Below are positions 41,938-53,484 of a DNA stretch of 64,000 bases, in pieces (position 1 is the first letter of the stretch; the number at the start of each line of letters is the position of its first letter). The translations under genes and the position numbers were made by a program. The notes under the pieces were generated by a model, which was given only the letters and a program-made list of their open reading frames with translations, ran no database searches and was not told the origin of the DNA. Source of the DNA: Candidatus Polarisedimenticolia bacterium (GTDB lineage Bacteria > Acidobacteriota > Polarisedimenticolia > Gp22-AA2); NCBI GenBank assembly GCA_036001465.1, contig DASYUH010000013.1:1-64000 (forward strand), read 5' to 3'.

Positions 41938-42537
41938 CTAGCGCGAGGCGCCGGCCCCTCCGGGGACGGCGGGCGTGAAGACCACGTCGGCGCCAATCTC
42001 GATCCGGTGGTCGAGCACGGCGATACGACGAATGTCCAGATTGAGCGCGACGGGCCGGTCGCTGAATCTCCAGAGGTCCTCGACAAGCTCCGGCATCTCG
42101 AAGCGGGGCAGCGAGTCCTTCAGATCGATCGACCCCAGGCCCGGAAGCTGCACCGGCAGGCTCGAGACGACGACGAAGTACCGGTTCTGCGCGTCGTCGT
42201 GGCGCAGCGTGAACACGGGCGTCAGGATCTGATCGATCGGAATGGCGGCGCCCCTCAAGCGCACCTTGAGCGTCGCCTTCGAATCCAGAAGCCGCAGATC
42301 CCTCGGTTCGGAAAGCGTCAGGTCGATCTTGATGTAGGAGTTGCCGACGCTGAAGGTGTAGGGCGTAGCGGCCTTGAGCAGATCCAGAAGAGCGGTCTCG
42401 CCGATCGTGAAGCGGACCTCCGATCGATCGGCCGTCTGTGGCGCGGGCGTCGCTCCGGGGGCCGCGGGAGCGGGCGCGGCCGGGGCGAGCGCCAGAAGTC
42501 CCGCCAGGATGCCACAGACCACCCGTGCACGCATCAT
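41938..42537 (-). CDS. Secreted protein of unknown function
   Basis: The protein has 199 residues from the ATG at 42537. A signal peptide (about 1-28, ending APAPAAP) is followed by a Pro/Ala linker and a beta-rich domain (FTIGETALLDLLKAATPYTF, VRLRGAAIPIDQILTPVF). The pattern recalls periplasmic lipid-binding-like folds, but I do not recognise a family. A TATACT -10-like box lies at 42546-42551 without a -35 partner. It is followed by the ABM-like gene and preceded by a MetE-like gene at 42 bp. Confidence 0.65.
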   Translation of the reverse strand: MMRARVVCGILAGLLALAPAAPAPAAPGATPAPQTADRSEVRFTIGETALLDLLKAATPYTFSVGNSYIKIDLTLSEPRDLRLLDSKATLKVRLRGAAIPIDQILTPVFTLRHDDAQNRYFVVVSSLPVQLPGLGSIDLKDSLPRFEMPELVEDLWRFSDRPVALNLDIRRIAVLDHRIEIGADVVFTPAVPGGAGASR

Positions 42538-42579
42538 GAACAGCGAGTATAGCACGCCGGATCCGGGCCCCCCGGCGCC

Positions 42580-43506
42580 TCAGGCGCTCCGCTCGCACGC
42601 CTGTGCCAGGGCCTGGAGCTTGGCCGAGGCGATCGGGATTGTCAGGCCGCCGAGATCGGACGCGGTGCCGAGCAGCAGCCGATCCGCAGGCGGGAGGCCG
42701 CGCGTCCCTTCGAGCAGCGCCCTGATCTCGCCGGGGTCTTCGACGCGGGCCGCCTGCCCATCGACGAGGCCCAGGGAAAGCTTGAGGGTGTCGGGAAACG
42801 GCGTCCCGTCCAGCAGGCCCAGGCTGGCCCGGCCCCGGACGCAGTCGAGGCTGAGGCAGGCGATCCGCTTCAAGCGGGCGATCCCCGGGTAGACCCCTGC
42901 GACGTCGCCCCCTTCCAGGTGGAGGCACAGTGCGGCACGAATCCCCCGGCCCAGCACCTCCCAGAGCCGGGTGAACAGGGGGAAGTCCTCCTTCGACTGC
43001 AGCAGCGCCGGCTCGTCGATCTGCAGCCAGTCCGCGCCGGCCGTCTGCAGGGCCCGGAGCTCCTGATTGAGGGCGATCGCCAGAGCCATCGCCAGAGCCA
43101 TCCTGTCGTCGTAGGCGCGGTCCTCTGCCAGGCGGGCCAGGGTGTAGGGGCCGATGAGCACAGGCTTGACCGGCTTCGGCGAGCCGTCCCGGGCGAACAG
43201 GAAATCCTCGCACAGAATCGGCCCCTTCCAGGCGATTTCCGAGGCGACGATCGGCACACGGTAGGAGGTGCCGCTCCCGGGGAACCCCTCACGAGACTCT
43301 CCCAGAAGGACGCCGTCGAGATGGCCCGCGACCTGCGACACCGGATCCGCCCTGCGGACCAGCCCGTCGGTCACGAGGCCCAGCCCGGCGCGGATCTGGA
43401 GGTCGATCGTCTCGCGCGTGATGCGATCGAGGACGGCCCCGTCCGGCGCGGTCCCCCCGGACGGGCGCGTCCACGGAAACGATCCGTTGTTGGTGGCGAT
43501 CATCAT
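42580..43506 (-). CDS. MetE-like (cobalamin-independent methionine synthase C-domain) protein with altered metal site
   Basis: The 308-residue protein has the TIM-barrel layout of short MetE-like proteins (MMIATNNGSFPW, TDGLVRR, GPYTLARLA, DWLQIDEPAL, CLHLEGGD). In true MetE the zinc ligands are His-x-Cys, a Glu and a late Cys. Here the His (about residue 195) is kept, but the Cys position is Glu (HLE), the Glu region reads LSLDC and the late NPDCGLKT segment reads GTASDLGG. Methionine synthesis is therefore doubtful; a related methyl or alkyl transfer is possible. The ATG overlaps the stop of the beta-propeller gene, and CGGAG lies upstream. Confidence 0.75.
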   Translation of the reverse strand: MMIATNNGSFPWTRPSGGTAPDGAVLDRITRETIDLQIRAGLGLVTDGLVRRADPVSQVAGHLDGVLLGESREGFPGSGTSYRVPIVASEIAWKGPILCEDFLFARDGSPKPVKPVLIGPYTLARLAEDRAYDDRMALAMALAIALNQELRALQTAGADWLQIDEPALLQSKEDFPLFTRLWEVLGRGIRAALCLHLEGGDVAGVYPGIARLKRIACLSLDCVRGRASLGLLDGTPFPDTLKLSLGLVDGQAARVEDPGEIRALLEGTRGLPPADRLLLGTASDLGGLTIPIASAKLQALAQACERSA

Positions 43507-44576
43507 GGACTCCGCAGTGAGCTCCCGGGGGTCCGGGAACGAGGGCCCGCTCCGCGGCCCTCGTTGCGGCTCGGCACGAAGGCGATTCCGTCGGGATGGG
43601 CCCCGACCGGGATCGTCCGCGTCACTTCGAGCGAGCTCGTCGAGAGGACCGAGACCGTGTTCGAATCGTTGTTGCAGATGAAGGCACGGGCCCCCTTGAG
43701 GTCGGTCACGACGCCGCCGGGCCGCCGTCCGACCCGCACCGTGGTCTTCACCCGGCGCGCCAGGACATCGAGGATGGTGACGTCGTCCGACCCGCGGTTC
43801 GGCACCAGGGCGGTGAACGAGTTCGGGGTCACGCCGACGCGGATGGGCGTCCTGCCGGTCGGCAGCCGCGCCAGGACGGCGCCGGAGCCGGCGTCCAGGA
43901 TGGCGACCTGGTCCGAGCCCTGCAGGGCGACGACGATCCAGCGTTCGTTGGGCGTGACGGCAATTCCTTCCGGCCCGTCGCCCACCGGCATGTGCCTGAT
44001 GACGCGCAGCTCGGGTATCCTCAGAAAGGTCACGCTGTCCGAGTCGACGTTGGTCACGCAGGCCTTCTTTCCCCCGGCCAGGGTGACGGCCATGTGGGGG
44101 CGCGCCTGCGTGGTCGTGACCGAGCGCAGGACGACGTCCCTGGACACATCCACGACAAACAGCCGTCGGCTCCCCTCGCTGGTCACCAGCAGGTGCCGTC
44201 CGTCCGGTGTCACGACCAGGCCATGCGGAGCATCCAGACGATCCGGGCGCAGCGTGCGGAGGACGCGTCCGGCCTTCAGATCGACGACCGACACGCTCTT
44301 GTCCTTCATGTTGGACACGTACGCCTTGCGGCCGTCGGGAGTCGCCGCGACCTCGTGCGGCTCCTTCCCGACCGGGATGGTCGCCAGCTTCTCGTAGGAC
44401 GGAACGTCGAACACCATCAACGTGTCGTCGTTCTTGTTGAGGACGAGCAGGTGACCTTCCGAGGCGGGGGCCGCATCCTGCGCGCGGACGGGCCCCGCCG
44501 GGAGGAGCCCCAGGGCGGCCCACAACGGCAGCCACGCGGCCACACCCCTCACGCCCGCCGGCCCCTTGGATCTCAT
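43503..44576 (-). CDS. Secreted YVTN/NHL-type beta-propeller protein
   Basis: The 357-residue protein has a signal peptide (about 1-33, ending PVRAQ). Seven or so propeller repeats follow with YVTN-like units: LLVLNKNDDTLMVFDV, AYVSNMKDKSVSVVDL, VAVTPDGR-type turns and GPEGIAVTPNERWIVVALQG. Such proteins bind ligands or carry out lactonase or quinoprotein-like reactions in the periplasm; no catalytic signature is apparent. The ATG at 44576 was chosen for the signal peptide; it is 22 bp past tyrA. The stop overlaps the MetE-like start (ATGA). Confidence 0.85.
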   Translation of the reverse strand: MRSKGPAGVRGVAAWLPLWAALGLLPAGPVRAQDAAPASEGHLLVLNKNDDTLMVFDVPSYEKLATIPVGKEPHEVAATPDGRKAYVSNMKDKSVSVVDLKAGRVLRTLRPDRLDAPHGLVVTPDGRHLLVTSEGSRRLFVVDVSRDVVLRSVTTTQARPHMAVTLAGGKKACVTNVDSDSVTFLRIPELRVIRHMPVGDGPEGIAVTPNERWIVVALQGSDQVAILDAGSGAVLARLPTGRTPIRVGVTPNSFTALVPNRGSDDVTILDVLARRVKTTVRVGRRPGGVVTDLKGARAFICNNDSNTVSVLSTSSLEVTRTIPVGAHPDGIAFVPSRNEGRGAGPRSRTPGSSLRSP

Positions 44577-44598
44577 CCGCGCCCCGCCGCCACCCCGT

Positions 44599-45513
44599 TC
44601 ACCGGTGCATCCTAGCAGACGGACGCATGGAGCGCTCGCGCCGCGCCAGGCGGGCGCGGAACCTCGCCGCGCGGCGGAAGTCCCGCGCCAGTCCTCGCCC
44701 CATCCGAAGTCGGAGCCGCCGCAGCTCGCGGATGAAATCATCCAGGGCCGCGGTGGCGGCGGAGCGATTGGACCTCAGGATGGCGTCCCACAGCCCGGGA
44801 GGACTCGAAGCAAGCCGGCTCATCTGCCGGAAGGCCGGTCCGGAGAATTCCAGGAGCGGGCCTGCGGGCGAGGCGGCGGCGGCGTTCACCAGGGCCACGC
44901 TGATGAGCTGCGGCAGGTGGCTCAGGCGCGCCATGGCCTCGTCGTGGCGGCGCGCGTCGAGCCGTGCCGGGCGGGCCCCCAGGAGCTCGACCAGGCTGGC
45001 GAGCCGCCCGAGAGCCTCCGCCTTCGGCCCGCCCTGTCCGCGCGCCGCCCCGGGGCAGAGGATCCAGGGCGCTCCCCGGAAGAGAGACGCATCGGCGCTC
45101 CGGATCCCTGAACGCTCGGAGCCGGCCATCGGATGTCCGCCGACGAACCGATTGGCCAGGCCGAGCCGGCGGGCGGCGCCGAGGATTTCTCCCTTGGTGC
45201 TCCCCACGTCGGTGATCAGGGCGCGAGGCCCCGCGAGGCGCGCCACACGGGGCAGCGTCTTCATGATGCCGTCCACCGGCAGGGCGAGCAACACCAGGTC
45301 GGCGCCTCGCAGGCCCCGGACAAGCGAGGGGGTCGATTCGTCTACCGCCCCCCTGAGGCGCGCCGCCCGAAGCACGGCGGGCCGGTCGATTCCGACGACC
45401 TGCACGCGGGGCACCTGCCGCCGCATCGCCAGGCCGATCGACCCGCCGATCAGGCCGACCCCGACGATGGCGACCCGACGGAAGGGGGCCCTGCCGCGGA
45501 CCTCATGCCTCAA
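44599..45513 (-). CDS. tyrA: Prephenate dehydrogenase
   Basis: The 304-residue enzyme oxidises prephenate (or arogenate) towards tyrosine. The N-terminal Rossmann motif [17 protein letters not shown] binds NAD(P). [11 protein letters not shown] and [12 protein letters not shown] are the conserved substrate and catalytic segments; [10 protein letters not shown] lies in the helical dimer domain. No fused mutase or ACT domain is present; the mutase is a separate gene two positions upstream. The ATG overlaps the DAHP synthase stop (ATGA). Confidence 0.93.
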   Translation of the reverse strand: MRHEVRGRAPFRRVAIVGVGLIGGSIGLAMRRQVPRVQVVGIDRPAVLRAARLRGAVDESTPSLVRGLRGADLVLLALPVDGIMKTLPRVARLAGPRALITDVGSTKGEILGAARRLGLANRFVGGHPMAGSERSGIRSADASLFRGAPWILCPGAARGQGGPKAEALGRLASLVELLGARPARLDARRHDEAMARLSHLPQLISVALVNAAAASPAGPLLEFSGPAFRQMSRLASSPPGLWDAILRSNRSAATAALDDFIRELRRLRLRMGRGLARDFRRAARFRARLARRERSMRPSARMHR

Positions 45514-46526
45514 ATCGACCGCCCGATCGCCGGCGCGATGATACGCAGCTGCGCCATGAGCTCGGCGAACTGCTCCGGATAGATCGATTGCGGGCCGTCC
45601 GACAGGGCCGCCTCCGGCTCGTGGTGCACCTCGACCATGATGCCGTCGGCTCCGGCGGCCACGGCGGCGCGCGCCATGGGAATGACCTTGTCACGCAACC
45701 CGGTGCCGTGGCTGGGATCGGCGACGATCGGCAGGTGGCTCAGCTTCTTGATGATCGGGATGGCCGAGATGTCCATGGTGTTGCGGGTGTAGTTCTCGAA
45801 CGTCCGGATGCCGCGCTCGCACAGCATGACGTCCCGGTTGCCGCCCGCCATGATGTATTCCGCCGACAGCAGCCACTCCTGGATCGTGGCCGACAGGCCG
45901 CGCTTCAGCATGACCGGCTTCTTCTGCCGGCCGAGCTCCTTCAGGAGGTTGAAGTTCTGCATGTTGCGCGCCCCCACCTGGAGGATGTCCGTGCAGGCGG
46001 CCACCTGCTCGACTTGGTTGGTGTCCATGACCTCGGTGACCACGTAGAGACCGTGCCGGTCCGCGACCGTCCGGAGGTGCCTGAGCCCCTCCACGCCGAG
46101 CCCCTGGAAGGCGTACGGGGAGGTGCGCGGCTTGAAGGCGCCGCCGCGCAGGATGCGCGCGCCATACCGCCTCACGGAGCTGGCGATGATGTCGAGCTGC
46201 TTCTCGCTCTCCACCGCGCACGGTCCGGCCATCATGATGATGTCGCGTCCGCCAATCGCCACGTCGCCGATCCGGATCACCGTGTCCTCGGGCTGGAAGG
46301 TGCGCCCGGCCAGCTTGTAGGGCTCGGTGATCTTCACCACCTCCTGGACGCCCGGCATGATCTCGAATTCCCTGGGATCGAGGGGCGTCCGGCTCGCTCC
46401 CACCACGCCGATCACCGTCCGCGTGGAGCCGGTCGAGCGGTGAGCGTCGTATCCCTTCTGCGTCAAGGAGGCAATCACCTTCTCGATCTGGTCCTCGCTG
46501 GCGTGCCCGTTCATCACAATCACCAT
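45510..46526 (-). CDS. aroF: 3-deoxy-7-phosphoheptulonate synthase (KDO8P-type, with N-terminal regulatory domain)
   Basis: The 338-residue enzyme condenses phosphoenolpyruvate and erythrose 4-phosphate in the first shikimate-pathway step. An N-terminal ferredoxin-like domain (about 1-70, [18 protein letters not shown]) is the kind that confers feedback control in Thermotoga-type DAHP synthases. The barrel shows [38 protein letters not shown] and PSHGTG. It lies 46 bp downstream of the chorismate mutase gene and overlaps tyrA by 4 bp. Confidence 0.95.
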   Translation of the reverse strand: MVIVMNGHASEDQIEKVIASLTQKGYDAHRSTGSTRTVIGVVGASRTPLDPREFEIMPGVQEVVKITEPYKLAGRTFQPEDTVIRIGDVAIGGRDIIMMAGPCAVESEKQLDIIASSVRRYGARILRGGAFKPRTSPYAFQGLGVEGLRHLRTVADRHGLYVVTEVMDTNQVEQVAACTDILQVGARNMQNFNLLKELGRQKKPVMLKRGLSATIQEWLLSAEYIMAGGNRDVMLCERGIRTFENYTRNTMDISAIPIIKKLSHLPIVADPSHGTGLRDKVIPMARAAVAAGADGIMVEVHHEPEAALSDGPQSIYPEQFAELMAQLRIIAPAIGRSI

Positions 46527-46572
46527 GGGCGTGTCCTCGCTCCTCCTGATTCCCGGTGTCCCGGAAGCCGAT

Positions 46573-46971
46573 TCAGTCCTTCGGATCTCCGGGGTCTCCC
46601 GGCCCGCCGGGCGCGCTTCGACCGGGGGGCGCGGCGCCGCTTCCGTCCGTCACCATGCGCTCGATCCGTCGCGACTCGTCGATGATCCGCTCGAACAGCC
46701 TGCGCAACGCCTCGGACTGGAGAGGTCCGCCGTTCGTCCGCTGGACGTTGCCCAGGACCTCTTCCTCCCTCGCAGGCTGGTAGATCGGCAGGCCGCGCTC
46801 CTGCTTGATGCGGCCGAGCGCGATGGCGCAGCCGGCGCGATCGTTCAGGAGCCGCACCATTCTCCGGTCGATCGCATCGATCCGGCGGCGCAGATCGTCC
46901 ATCGCGTCGGGCCGTCCTCCCCCGGCCGCCCCCGATTTCGATGGGCTCCTCACACCGCGTCGTCCCGCCAT
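46573..46971 (-). CDS. AroQ-class chorismate mutase, stand-alone
   Basis: The 132-residue protein has an all-helical AroQ domain (about 24-105): [33 protein letters not shown] and a final helix [13 protein letters not shown]. It turns chorismate into prephenate for Phe and Tyr. A basic N-terminus of about 20 residues and a Pro/Gly-rich tail of about 25 flank the domain. The ATG at 46971 is 4 bp past the trpA stop; an internal ATG at the domain start is also possible. Placement after trpA joins the Trp branch to the Tyr/Phe branch in one transcript. Confidence 0.88.
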   Translation of the reverse strand: MAGRRGVRSPSKSGAAGGGRPDAMDDLRRRIDAIDRRMVRLLNDRAGCAIALGRIKQERGLPIYQPAREEEVLGNVQRTNGGPLQSEALRRLFERIIDESRRIERMVTDGSGAAPPGRSAPGGPGDPGDPKD

Positions 46972-46975
46972 GTCC

Positions 46976-47797
46976 TCAGGTCCCCAGGGGGGCCGACAGA
47001 GAGCGGCAGAACGCCTCGACCCGGTCCTCGAGATCGGGGGACGTGGCGTTCTCCTCCACCAGGCGGACGAGGGCGCTGCCGACCACGACCCCGTCCGCGA
47101 AGGATGCGATCGATCGGACCTGGTCAGGTCGGCCGATCCCGAACCCCACCGCGATCGGCAGCCGGGATGCCTGGCGGGCGGCGCGCACCTGGTCGGCCAG
47201 GCCGGCAGGAAGGTCGTCGGACACTCCCGTGACTCCGGTGCGCGAAATGAAGTAGATGAAGCCGCCGGACAGGGCGCCCACCGACTGCACCCTCTCGGGC
47301 GAGGAGGTCGGCGACAGGAGGCCGACGAGATCGATCCCCGCCTCCCCCAGCGCGCCGCGCAGATCGTCAGCCTCGTCCAGCGGCAGATCGGTGACCAGGA
47401 CGCCATCGACCCCCGAGCGCCCGGCCTCGAGCGCGAACGGCCCGACCCCCATGCGGTGCACGGGATTGTAGTAGGTGAACAACACGACGGGTGGCCCACC
47501 GTCCCGGCGCACCTCGGCCGCCAGTCCCAGGCAGGAGCGCAACGTCACGCCGTTCCGGAGCGCTCGCTCCGCCGCCCGCTGGTTGACCGGTCCGTCCGCG
47601 ATCGGATCGGAGAACGGCACCCCGATCTCCAACAGATCCGCGCCGCCGCGCTGGAGCGCTCCGGCCAGACGGCGGGTGGTGGGAAGGTCCGGATCGCCCG
47701 CCGTGACGTACGGAATCAGGGCGCAACGCCCGCGGCTGCGCGCCGCCGCGAAGGCGGCGGCGATCCGGCCTGCGGCCCTGCCCGGATTCCGGCTCAC
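46976..47797 (-). CDS. trpA: Tryptophan synthase alpha subunit
   Basis: The 273-residue TIM barrel cleaves indole-3-glycerol phosphate to indole. The catalytic Glu lies in [17 protein letters not shown] and the catalytic Asp in [15 protein letters not shown]; loop residues [10 protein letters not shown] are conserved. The start is a GTG at 47797 that overlaps the trpB stop (GTGA), so alpha and beta subunits are translationally coupled. Confidence 0.97.
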   Translation of the reverse strand: MSRNPGRAAGRIAAAFAAARSRGRCALIPYVTAGDPDLPTTRRLAGALQRGGADLLEIGVPFSDPIADGPVNQRAAERALRNGVTLRSCLGLAAEVRRDGGPPVVLFTYYNPVHRMGVGPFALEAGRSGVDGVLVTDLPLDEADDLRGALGEAGIDLVGLLSPTSSPERVQSVGALSGGFIYFISRTGVTGVSDDLPAGLADQVRAARQASRLPIAVGFGIGRPDQVRSIASFADGVVVGSALVRLVEENATSPDLEDRVEAFCRSLSAPLGT

Positions 47798-48996
47798 AGC
47801 CCGCCCGCCTCCTCCCCTTCCCGGCGCGCCACCTGGGCGACGTCCTTGTCGCCGCGGCCGGACAGGTTGACGATGACCCGCGCTCCCAGGCGCCCATCCG
47901 CGCCTTCGCGCAGGAGCCACGCGACCGCGTGCGCCGACTCCAGCGCCGGGATGATCCCCTCCAGCTCGGCCAGGCCGTGGAACGCGGCAAGCGCCTCCTC
48001 GTCCGAGACATGCGTGTAGGTGGCGCGCCCCGTGTCGCGCAGGTGCGCGTGCTCCGGACCGACGGCAGCGTAGTCCAGGCCCGCCGAGATCGAGTGGGTC
48101 CCGACGATGTTCCCATCCTCGTCCTGGAGGAGAAAGGTCCGCGTCCCGTGCAGGACTCCGACGCTGCCGCCGGCGAAACGGGCGGCGTGGCACCCGGGCT
48201 CGAGTCCCGCGCCCCCCGCCTCGACTCCGATGAGGCGCACATCCCGATCGTCCAGGAAGGCGTGGAACAGCCCGATCGAATTGCTGCCTCCTCCGACGCA
48301 GGCGATGAGGGCGTCCGGCAAGACCCCCTCGGCCTCCAGGATCTGCAGGCGCGCCTCGTGGCCGATGACCGACTGGAAGTCCCGCACCATGGCCGGGTAC
48401 GGGTGGGCACCGAGGACCGAGCCGAGGACGTAGTGCGTGTCACGGACGTTCGTCACCCAGTCGCGCATCGCCTCGCTGATGGCGTCCTTGAGCGTGCGGC
48501 TCCCGGCGCCGACGGGCCTCACCTCCGCACCGAGCAGCTTCATCCGGTAGACGTTGAGCGCCTGCCGTCGCATGTCCTCCTCGCCCATGTAGATGGCGCA
48601 GCGCATGCGGAACAGGGCCGCCACCGTGGCGGTGGCGACGCCGTGCTGACCGGCGCCGGTCTCGGCGATGATGCGCGCCTTCCCCATGCGGCGCGCCAGC
48701 AGGGCCTGGCCTATCGTGTTGTTGATCTTGTGCGCCCCCGTGTGCGCCAGGTCTTCGCGCTTCAGGTAGACCCGCGTCCTCCCCCCGAGGCGGGCCGCCA
48801 GGTTGTCGGCCCGATACAGGGGAGTCGGCCTCCCGGCGTAGGTTTTCAGATAGTGATCGAGCTCCCTGTGGAAGCCCGCGTCGGTTCGTGCGGCCTTCCA
48901 GGCCGACTCGAGCTCGAGAAGCGGGCTCATCAGCGTCTCGGGAACGTAGCGCCCGCCGTAGGGACCGAACCGTCCTCGATCGTCGGGGGTCTTCAT
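47794..48996 (-). CDS. trpB: Tryptophan synthase beta subunit
   Basis: The 400-residue PLP enzyme joins indole and serine. The cofactor Lys lies in [36 protein letters not shown] and the phosphate-binding [14 protein letters not shown] are intact, and the N-terminus [14 protein letters not shown] is canonical for TrpB1. The ATG overlaps the trpF stop (ATGA) and its own stop overlaps trpA (GTGA). Confidence 0.98.
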   Translation of the reverse strand: MKTPDDRGRFGPYGGRYVPETLMSPLLELESAWKAARTDAGFHRELDHYLKTYAGRPTPLYRADNLAARLGGRTRVYLKREDLAHTGAHKINNTIGQALLARRMGKARIIAETGAGQHGVATATVAALFRMRCAIYMGEEDMRRQALNVYRMKLLGAEVRPVGAGSRTLKDAISEAMRDWVTNVRDTHYVLGSVLGAHPYPAMVRDFQSVIGHEARLQILEAEGVLPDALIACVGGGSNSIGLFHAFLDDRDVRLIGVEAGGAGLEPGCHAARFAGGSVGVLHGTRTFLLQDEDGNIVGTHSISAGLDYAAVGPEHAHLRDTGRATYTHVSDEEALAAFHGLAELEGIIPALESAHAVAWLLREGADGRLGARVIVNLSGRGDKDVAQVARREGEEAGGL

Positions 48997-49631
48997 GCCC
49001 GGCTCTCCGCAGCCTCTGCCGCCCGGTGCACGCGGCTCATGAATTCGGCCAGGAGCCGGCGGTCCTTGCGCCCGGGGGCGCTCTCGACACCGCTGTTGAC
49101 ATCCACGGCGTACGGACGGGCCGCGGCGATCGCGGCGGCCACGTTGTCCGGTGTGAGCCCCCCCGCCAGGATCACCCGACCGTAGGCCGACACCTGGCGC
49201 GCGACGCTCCAGTCGAACGTCATTCCGGTCCCGCCCCGTCTGCCGGGCTGGTGGGCGTCGAGAAGCGAGGCACCGCAGCGATAGAGCCGCACCGACTCGG
49301 GCCTGAACTCGGGGCCGACCCGGTGCGCCTTGTACCACGGAAAGGCGATCCCCTGGCACGCCTCAGGCGGCTCGTCGCCATGCAGCTGCAGGCAGTTGAG
49401 CCCCGCGAGCAGGGCGGTCCCCTCCATGACCGCCGGCAGCTCGTCCGCGAACACGCCCACGCGGGTCACGAAAGGCGGGAGGGCCGCGCAGATATCCCGC
49501 GCCCGGTCGGCCGTGATGCGCCGGGGACTTCCTTCGACGAAATTGAAGCCGAAGGCGTCGACTCCCAGCTCGAGCGCCACCAGGGCGTCCTCCAACCGGG
49601 TGATGCCGCACAGCTTGACGCGCATGCTCAC
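48993..49631 (-). CDS. trpF: Phosphoribosylanthranilate isomerase
   Basis: The 212-residue barrel isomerises phosphoribosylanthranilate. Catalytic Cys is in [12 protein letters not shown] and Asp in [24 protein letters not shown] and [10 protein letters not shown] are typical. The start is a GTG (49631) that overlaps the trpC stop. It is a separate gene here, not fused to trpC. Confidence 0.96.
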   Translation of the reverse strand: MSMRVKLCGITRLEDALVALELGVDAFGFNFVEGSPRRITADRARDICAALPPFVTRVGVFADELPAVMEGTALLAGLNCLQLHGDEPPEACQGIAFPWYKAHRVGPEFRPESVRLYRCGASLLDAHQPGRRGGTGMTFDWSVARQVSAYGRVILAGGLTPDNVAAAIAAARPYAVDVNSGVESAPGRKDRRLLAEFMSRVHRAAEAAESRA

Positions 49632-50413
49632 GGCGGCCCCCCGATCAGGGTCCGCAGCGCCTCGCCCGGATCCGCCTCCCGCATCAGCCGCTCGCCGACC
49701 AGGACGGCGTGATACCCCGCGGCGCGCAACCGTTCGATGTCCTGAGGCGACTCGATCCCGCTCTCGCTGACCCTCAGGATCCCATCGGGCAGGCGCGGAG
49801 CGATGCGCAGGGAGTTTTCGATCGAGACCGTCATGGTCGCCAGGTCGCGGTTGTTCACGCCGATGAGCGCCGCCCCCGCGCCGAGCGCCCGGTCCGCCTC
49901 GTCCTCCGAGTGCACCTCCACCAGGGGCTCCATGTGGAGCGAGCGCGCCACGCCGATCAGGGTCCCCAGCTCCCTGGAGGTGAGGATGCGCGCGATCAGC
50001 AGGATCGAATCGGCTCCGAGCACGCGGCTCTCGTAGACCTGGTACTCCTCAAGGATGAAATCCTTCCTCAGGATGGGCACCGAGACCGCCCGCTTCGCCT
50101 GGCCGAGGTGCTCGGGCGCGCCGAGGAAGAACCCCGCCTCGGTGAGCACCGAGAGAGCCGCCGCTCCGGCCTGCTCGTAGACTGCGGCGATCCTGGCCAC
50201 GTCGGCGCCGGGCTTGATGTCCCCCTTCGACGGCGAGGCGCGCTTGATCTCCGCGATGATGGAGACGCTCCCCGGGCGGCGCAGCGCCTGCGGGAGATCG
50301 CGCGGCGGCAGCGCCGTCGTGGCCAGCTCGATCATGCGCCGCACCGGTGACTCGGCCTTGTCGCGCGCGATCTGCGCGCGCTTGGCCTGCACGATCTTCT
50401 CCAGAATGTCCAT
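49628..50413 (-). CDS. trpC: Indole-3-glycerol phosphate synthase
   Basis: The 261-residue barrel closes the indole ring. Catalytic lysines are in IIAEIKRASPSKGDI and PILRKDFILEEYQV; the phosphate-binding regions GVNNRDL and VSESGIES are conserved. The ATG at 50413 is one base past the trpD stop; the gene overlaps trpF at the end (GTGA). Confidence 0.97.
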   Translation of the reverse strand: MDILEKIVQAKRAQIARDKAESPVRRMIELATTALPPRDLPQALRRPGSVSIIAEIKRASPSKGDIKPGADVARIAAVYEQAGAAALSVLTEAGFFLGAPEHLGQAKRAVSVPILRKDFILEEYQVYESRVLGADSILLIARILTSRELGTLIGVARSLHMEPLVEVHSEDEADRALGAGAALIGVNNRDLATMTVSIENSLRIAPRLPDGILRVSESGIESPQDIERLRAAGYHAVLVGERLMREADPGEALRTLIGGPP

Positions 50414-50414
50414 G

Positions 50415-51442
50415 TCATCCCTCCGGCCGGCAGATGGCGCGCAGGTTCTCGACGATGCGCCGCGCTCCGCCCGAATCGATTGCGCCGGCCGCCAGCGCGA
50501 CTCCCTCCCGCAGATCCCCGGCCCGGCCGGCCACGAGGAGCGCCGCCGCGGCGTTGATCAGGACCACGTCGCGGCGCGGCCCGCGCTCGCCATCCAGGAC
50601 GCCCCGGGCGATCGAGACATTGCGCCGCACGTCCCCCCCGCCCAGATCCTCCAGGCTGGCGCGGCCGAGTCCCGCGTCCTCCGGCTCGAGGCTTCCGAGA
50701 ACCACGCGGCCGTCTCGCAGCTCCGCGAACCGGGTGGTCGCGTGCAGCGTGATCTCGTCCAGGCCGCCGCCGTGCACGACCAGCGCGCGTTCCGATCCGA
50801 GCTCCCTCAGGACCTCGGCCACCTGACCCAGCCGCGCGGGATCGAACACGCCCAGCAGCTGGTGCCTCGCCCCGGCCGGATTGATCAGGGGCCCCAGGAG
50901 ATTGAACACCGTGCGCACGCCCATCTCGCGGCGCACCGGAGCCGCGTGGCGCATCGCCTCGTGCAGGGCCGGCGCGTAGAGAAAGCCGATTCCGACCTCC
51001 TCGAGGCAGCGCTCGACGGCGGACACCGGCACGTCCACCTTGATGCCCAGCCCTTCCAGCAGGTCGGCGCTGCCGCAGCGGCTGCTCACGGAGCGATTGC
51101 CGTGCTTCGCGACCACGACACCCGCGGCCGCCACGACGAAGGCGGCCAGCGTGCTGATGTTGAAGGTCCCTGCACCGTCCCCGCCCGTCCCGCAGGTGTC
51201 CAGGATCACCCGGGCGCCGCAGCGCACCCGCGTGGCCCGCGCCCGCATGACCCGCGCGAATGCGGCGATCTCCGAGACCGTCTCGCCGCGCATGCGGAGC
51301 GCAACGAGGAAGGCCGCGAGGCGCGCCGGCGCGACCCGGCCGTCCATGATCGCCTCGAAGGAGGCGACCGCCTCGTCGTCCGAGAGGCCGCCCCCCTCCA
51401 CCACGCGCGCCAGGACCGCCTGCACCGCGTCACCGCCGTCCA

Positions 51443-51446
<4 letters not shown>
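50415..51446 (-). CDS. trpD: Anthranilate phosphoribosyltransferase
   Basis: The protein has 343 residues. It transfers phosphoribosyl from PRPP to anthranilate. The PRPP motif DTCGTGGDGAGTFNIST and KHGNRSVSSRCGSADLLE are intact, as is NLLGPLINPAG. The ATG at 51446 overlaps the trpG TGA (ATGA) in the style of this operon; another ATG three codons upstream is possible. Confidence 0.97.
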
Positions 51447-52014
<568 letters not shown>

Positions 52015-52018
<4 letters not shown>

Positions 52019-53484
52019 GCCTGCGCCTCCGCCCGCTCGATCGCCTCGATCAGCGCCCCGGCCTTGCTCAGGCACTCGCGGTGCTCCGACGCCGGGTTCG
52101 AGTCGGCGACGATGCCGGCCCCCGCCTGGACGTGAGCCACGCCCCGGGCCATGACCGTGGTCCGGATGGTGATGCAGGAGTCCAGGTTCCCGGAGTAGTC
52201 GATGTACCCCACCGCCCCCGCATACGGCCCGCGACGCGTCGTTTCGAGCTCCTCGATGATTTCCATGGCGCGCACCTTGGGGGCGCCGGACACCGTGCCG
52301 GCCGGGAAACAGGCGATCAGCCCGTCGAAGGCGTCCTGCCCCGGGCGCAGCCTCCCGGAGACCTCCGAGACCAGGTGCATGACGTGCGAGAAGCGCTCCA
52401 CCGCCATGAAACGCGTGACTGCGATGCTCCCCGCACGGCTGACACGCCCGAGGTCGTTCCGCCCCAGGTCCACCAGCATGACGTGCTCGGCCCTCTCCTT
52501 CGGGTCTGCCAGAAGGTCCTCCTCCTGCCGCCGGTCCTCCTCGTCGTCGCGGCCGCGCGGTCGCGTGCCGGCGATCGGCCGCGTCTGGATGCGGTCCCCC
52601 TCGACCCGGACCAGCATCTCGGGGGAGGCCCCCGCCAGGCTGACCTCGCCGAAGTCCAGGTAGTACATGTACGGCGACGGGTTGATGCGGCGCAACGCCC
52701 GGTAGATGGAGAAGGGAGAGGCGGCCGCCCGGCGCTCGAAGCGCTGCGACAGCACGACCTGGAAGATGTCGCCGGCGCGGATGTAGTCCTTCGCCCGATC
52801 GACGCCTTCCTTGTACCGCGCCGGCGACACGTTCGACCTCCAGCGATCGCGGCTCCGTATCCTGCGCTGCTCGGGCGGCGCGGGCCGGCGGAGGAGGCGT
52901 TCGATCGCCTCGATCGTGCGCCGTGCCGCGCGGTACCTGTCGAGAAGGGCACCCGGCCCGAGCCGGCGCCCGTTCTCCTCGGTCTTGATGTTGGAGACAA
53001 TCTGGATCCGCTGCCTCAGGTGGTCGAAGGCCAGCACCGTGTCGTAGATCCCGAACAGGATGTCTGGAACCCGCAGGTCGTCCTCGACCCCGCACGGCAG
53101 GCGCTCCACCAGGCGGGCCACGTCGTACGACAGGTACCCGACGGCACCGCCGGTGAAGCGCGGCAGGTCCGGGAAGCGGACCGGACGATGCCGCGCCATC
53201 GCCCGCCGGAGCGCCAGAAGCGGCGGCCCGCCGTCCCCGTCCATCCCGACCGTGGCGCGCACGACGGCGGAGGGGTCGCGCCCCAGGAACGAGTAGCGGG
53301 CGATCGCCTCCCCCCCCTCCACCGATTCGAGCAGGAACGGCTGGCGGGCGCCGCGCGCCAGGCGCAGGAACGCCGCCACGGGGGTGAGCAGATCGGCGCC
53401 GACCTCCCGGCAGAGTGGAATGACGTTGCCCTGGCGCGCCAGCTCCGCGAGGTCCCCCGGATGGATGTTGAACCCGTCCTTCAC
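52015..53484 (-). CDS. trpE: Anthranilate synthase component I
   Basis: The 489-residue enzyme makes anthranilate from chorismate. The chorismate-binding half has FQVVLSQRFE, RPIAGTRPRG and GTVSGAPKVRAMEI; the N-terminal half carries the LLESVEGG region used for tryptophan feedback in this family. The start is a GTG at 53484 overlapping the stop of the upstream lipoprotein gene (GTGA), so its translation is coupled to that gene. Confidence 0.97.
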
